Assembly (NCBI GenBank): GCA_902476665.1
Contig: CABSEO010000192.1
Location: 1-5,016, forward strand
DNA length: 5,016 bases
Origin: an uncultured Emergencia sp.
GTDB taxonomy: Bacteria; Bacillota; Clostridia; Peptostreptococcales; Anaerovoracaceae
Reading direction: 5' to 3'
Shown here: one piece after another, positions 2,906-5,016 of the stretch
Numbering within the stretch: position 1 is the stretch's first letter
How the letters are laid out: each line of letters begins with the position of its first letter
Program-made: the position numbers and the translations under genes
Notes under the pieces: generated by a model
What the model was told of the DNA's origin: nothing
Databases searched by the model: none
What the model saw: only the letters and a program-made list of their open reading frames with translations

Positions 2906-5016
2906 TCACACCACTTCTTCCCTCTCGCGCTTCGCTGCAGTTGTCAGGTATCTGCGGTACTGAATGCTGAATCCGTACACCTTATAAGGAGCATCCACAT
3001 AGACCACATTGCCGTCCATGTCACTCCGCTTATAACCCATGAAGCTGTCGAGCGTTCTGCGGTTGCCTTTTGAGGTCAGTGTCACACCGAAGTTTGTCTT
3101 ATAGGTTGCCACATCCCCCTGCAGTACCCCGCTCTCAACAAAAGCACAGTAGATGCCTTTTTCAAAGTGGAGCATATCTGGTGCTTCTGCGATCCGCTCA
3201 GGAGTCAGCTTGAGCTTTCCGCTGGTGATGGCACGTTTCCGGCCTTCGATGGCATTTCCGTCCACATCCCGAAGCAGGGTTCCCTGTACATCCAGACCGT
3301 TGACTCTCAGCGGCATTCCGCCTGCATTGGTATCCGGCAGTTCTTTCAGGCAGGCAAGGAAGTATTCAAAGTTCTTTTTCATGATCGCCAGCACACCCTG
3401 TTCCTCCTCGATCGTCTGCCGTTCCTGTTGGAGTGTTTTCAGCCGTTCCTGCAGGTCGTTCACAAGTTCTGTATAAATCTGGGCTTCCGAGCCTTCCTCC
3501 GTTTCCGTCCCATAGAAGCTCACTCCGATGCTTCCCGGTGTCAGTCCGCTTCGGATGTCCAGGTCGATGTCGTCAATGGTCACTTCCCCGTTGGAAAGGG
3601 CTTCATTCAGTTCCACGTTCTGTTCCAGTGCAGCTTCCCGAAGCGCCGCCACCTGATGGCTGATGGCATCCTGCAGGCGTTCTTCCATCTCCTTGATCTG
3701 ATTCTCCACCGTTGCCATCCTCTGCACCGAGATGCTGTTGTTATTCGCCAGCCGGACAGCCTGCTCATAGGCGTTGTCAAACATCGTCACGATCATGGAG
3801 GCATCACCGTGCTGTTCAAAGTCACGCTTCATGCTGTAGAGCAGTTCCATGAAACTCTGCTCCAGCGCACACTCATGGTAGCGTTCGGATGGGCAGCGCT
3901 TGTTTGCAGCTTCCTTTTCCTCATCTGACATGCAGCCTTTCTTGCTCCGGCAATACGCTTTCTGGTCGGGAGAACCGTTCTTCGGCGGCTCACCGTCCCG
4001 CTCCCCGACCTTACGCTTGCACCGCCAAACGGGATACGAATAGGTGTATTTTTCCAGATACTCTCCGATATCCTCACCAGTCGCCTTAAGACTCCGCTCA
4101 TCGCTGTAACCATTTGCCACACCCGTGTAGGTTGTACGGAAGAATCCCTCCCCGCAGGGCTTTCCGGCATCCGGCCCATTCTCCAGGATCGCACCGCAGC
4201 GCAGGTTTCCAAACGGAGAACCCTTAATACTCTTTACCTTTTTCTTGCCGGGTCCTTTCGTCATATCTGCCCTCGGCTTCTCGAACAGCATGGTCTGCAC
4301 TTTGTCCCAAGTCACACGGTCGATGATGCCCACATGATGGTTCTTCACATAGTACCGGGGTGCTTCGCCCTTATTGATGCTGGAACGGTGGGTAAGGAAG
4401 TCCTTCGTGATGGTCTTCTGCATCTCGATATCGCCCACATACTTCTCATTCCGCAGGACGATCAGGATCGAGCTAGCACTCCACTTCTTTCCATTGACCG
4501 TGAACTTTTCCATCTGGTTCAGCTCCTGAGCGATCTTATTCGCCGTCTGGCCTTTCACGAAACGGTCAAAAATGTAGCGGATGATCTCTGCCTGCTCCGG
4601 CACGATGACCCACTGCTTATTTTCCCCAAGCTCATATCCCAGCATCCGTTTCAGATTGATATGCGGGACACCAGACTGGAACTTCTTCTGGATGCTCCAG
4701 CGGATGTTATCGGAAATGGAACGGCTCTCATCCTGTGCCAGTGCAGAAAGGATCGTCAGGATCAGCTCACCTTTGGCGTCCAGCGTGTCGATGTTTTCTT
4801 TCTCGAAATAGATACCCACTGGCGGCTTCAGCTGCCGAAGCTCACGGGTACAGGTCAGGGAGTCAATCGTGTTTCGTGCGAATCGGGAAATGGACTTTGT
4901 AACGATGTAGTCCAGCTTTCCATTCATCGCATCTTTTATCATGCGGTTGAATTCTTCTCGATGTTCCCGGTTCGTACCAGATTTTGCTTCATCTGCGTAG
5001 ATGCCGGCAAAGATCC
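2906..5016 (-). CDS. Large serine recombinase (integrase/resolvase family), N-terminus beyond right edge
   Basis: 702 residues are visible, counted from the right edge. Apparent starts inside the window, such as ATG at 4942, are internal because the frame stays open to base 5016 with conserved sequence. Residues 1-53 are the second half of the resolvase catalytic domain: Y-A-D-E (6-9), S-G-T-N (12-15) and S-R-F-A-R-N (43-48), whose two arginines belong to the active site. The nucleophilic serine lies outside. The Recombinase domain (roughly 95-245) includes G-Y-E-L (126-129) and the N-E-K-Y-V-G-D segment (189-195). A cysteine-rich zinc-ribbon region follows (Cys273, 287, 332, 355, 361, 374, 382), then coiled coil (roughly 435-470 and 510-540) and a basic C-terminal segment. 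Such enzymes cut and join attachment sites to integrate and excise elements; TnpX and TndX of clostridial transposons are the model relatives. At more than 750 residues when complete, it is long for the group. It ends just before its own terminator. Confidence 0.93.
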   Translation of the reverse strand, partial: IFAGIYADEAKSGTNREHREEFNRMIKDAMNGKLDYIVTKSISRFARNTIDSLTCTRELRQLKPPVGIYFEKENIDTLDAKGELILTILSALAQDESRSISDNIRWSIQKKFQSGVPHINLKRMLGYELGENKQWVIVPEQAEIIRYIFDRFVKGQTANKIAQELNQMEKFTVNGKKWSASSILIVLRNEKYVGDIEMQKTITKDFLTHRSSINKGEAPRYYVKNHHVGIIDRVTWDKVQTMLFEKPRADMTKGPGKKKVKSIKGSPFGNLRCGAILENGPDAGKPCGEGFFRTTYTGVANGYSDERSLKATGEDIGEYLEKYTYSYPVWRCKRKVGERDGEPPKNGSPDQKAYCRSKKGCMSDEEKEAANKRCPSERYHECALEQSFMELLYSMKRDFEQHGDASMIVTMFDNAYEQAVRLANNNSISVQRMATVENQIKEMEERLQDAISHQVAALREAALEQNVELNEALSNGEVTIDDIDLDIRSGLTPGSIGVSFYGTETEEGSEAQIYTELVNDLQERLKTLQQERQTIEEEQGVLAIMKKNFEYFLACLKELPDTNAGGMPLRVNGLDVQGTLLRDVDGNAIEGRKRAITSGKLKLTPERIAEAPDMLHFEKGIYCAFVESGVLQGDVATYKTNFGVTLTSKGNRRTLDSFMGYKRSDMDGNVVYVDAPYKVYGFSIQYRRYLTTAAKREREEVV

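Larger units (their letters stand above)
1..5016. mobile_element. Internal part of a putative integrative mobile element (ends not visible)
   Basis: This is an inference from gene content. A large serine recombinase, a RepA-like AAA ATPase, a small XRE regulator and an Rpn-family nuclease lie within 5 kb, a combination typical of conjugative or mobilisable elements and prophage-like islands of Clostridia. I found no attachment-site direct repeats, no relaxase and no conjugation or capsid genes in the window. The element type and both ends are therefore unknown. The left edge cuts the ATPase and the right edge cuts the recombinase. Confidence 0.5.

Noticed and set aside
2724..2909. Hydrophobic 60-residue frame on the minus strand, overlapping the recombinase stop (TGATG)
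   Set aside because: It reads straight through the recombinase terminator (stem and U-tract encode much of it), lacks a well-spaced ribosome site, and its hydrophobicity comes from the T-rich tracts.
3167..3928. 253-codon plus-strand open frame
   Set aside because: It is antisense to the recombinase, whose conserved protein sequence explains the region; long antisense frames are common opposite G+C-rich genes.

Overview
The window looks like part of an integrative mobile element in a Gram-positive, Clostridia-type gut bacterium, with Lachnospiraceae the best guess. The reasons are strong AAGGAG-type ribosome binding sites, a TnpX/TndX-like large serine recombinase, an XRE regulator divergent from a RepA-like AAA ATPase, and a PD-(D/E)XK 'Rpn' nuclease with a C-terminal tail of the kind common in that family. 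This is family recognition by eye; no search was run.

Layout, left to right. (1) 1-346, minus strand: the N-terminal part of an AAA ATPase running off the left edge, with a consensus -10 (TATAAT) at 385-390. (2) 347-589: a divergent control region holding two similar 19-bp inverted repeats (412-430, 443-461), a long-range stem (468-514) and a hairpin (561-581) that covers the ribosome binding site of the next gene. (3) 590-931, plus strand: a small XRE-family regulator. (4) 957-1088: two tandem intrinsic terminators pointing left, closing the minus-strand genes. (5) 1097-1285, minus strand: a 62-residue protein matching only the C-terminal tail of Rpn proteins. (6) 1388-2194, minus strand: a full-length Rpn-family nuclease with its own promoter (2243-2271) and a strong internal ribosome binding site and start codon (1555) that would yield a separate 55-residue C-terminal protein. 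(7) 2391-2708, minus strand: an unrecognised 105-residue protein, possibly shortened by a frameshift. (8) 2844-2890: terminator of the recombinase. (9) 2906-5016, minus strand: a large serine recombinase whose N-terminus lies beyond the right edge.

The recombinase would integrate and excise the element. The AAA ATPase probably belongs to its replication or mobilisation module, and the XRE protein is the likely regulator of the divergent control region. The Rpn region looks like cargo. Its most notable property is that the nuclease gene carries an internal translation start, and the next gene downstream is a free-standing copy of the same C-terminal segment with the same start-site layout. This resembles the nuclease plus intragenic small antitoxin arrangement reported for E. 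coli Rpn proteins, here possibly doubled. The recombinase stretch is visibly richer in G+C than the A+T-rich rpn stretch, which suggests mosaic assembly.
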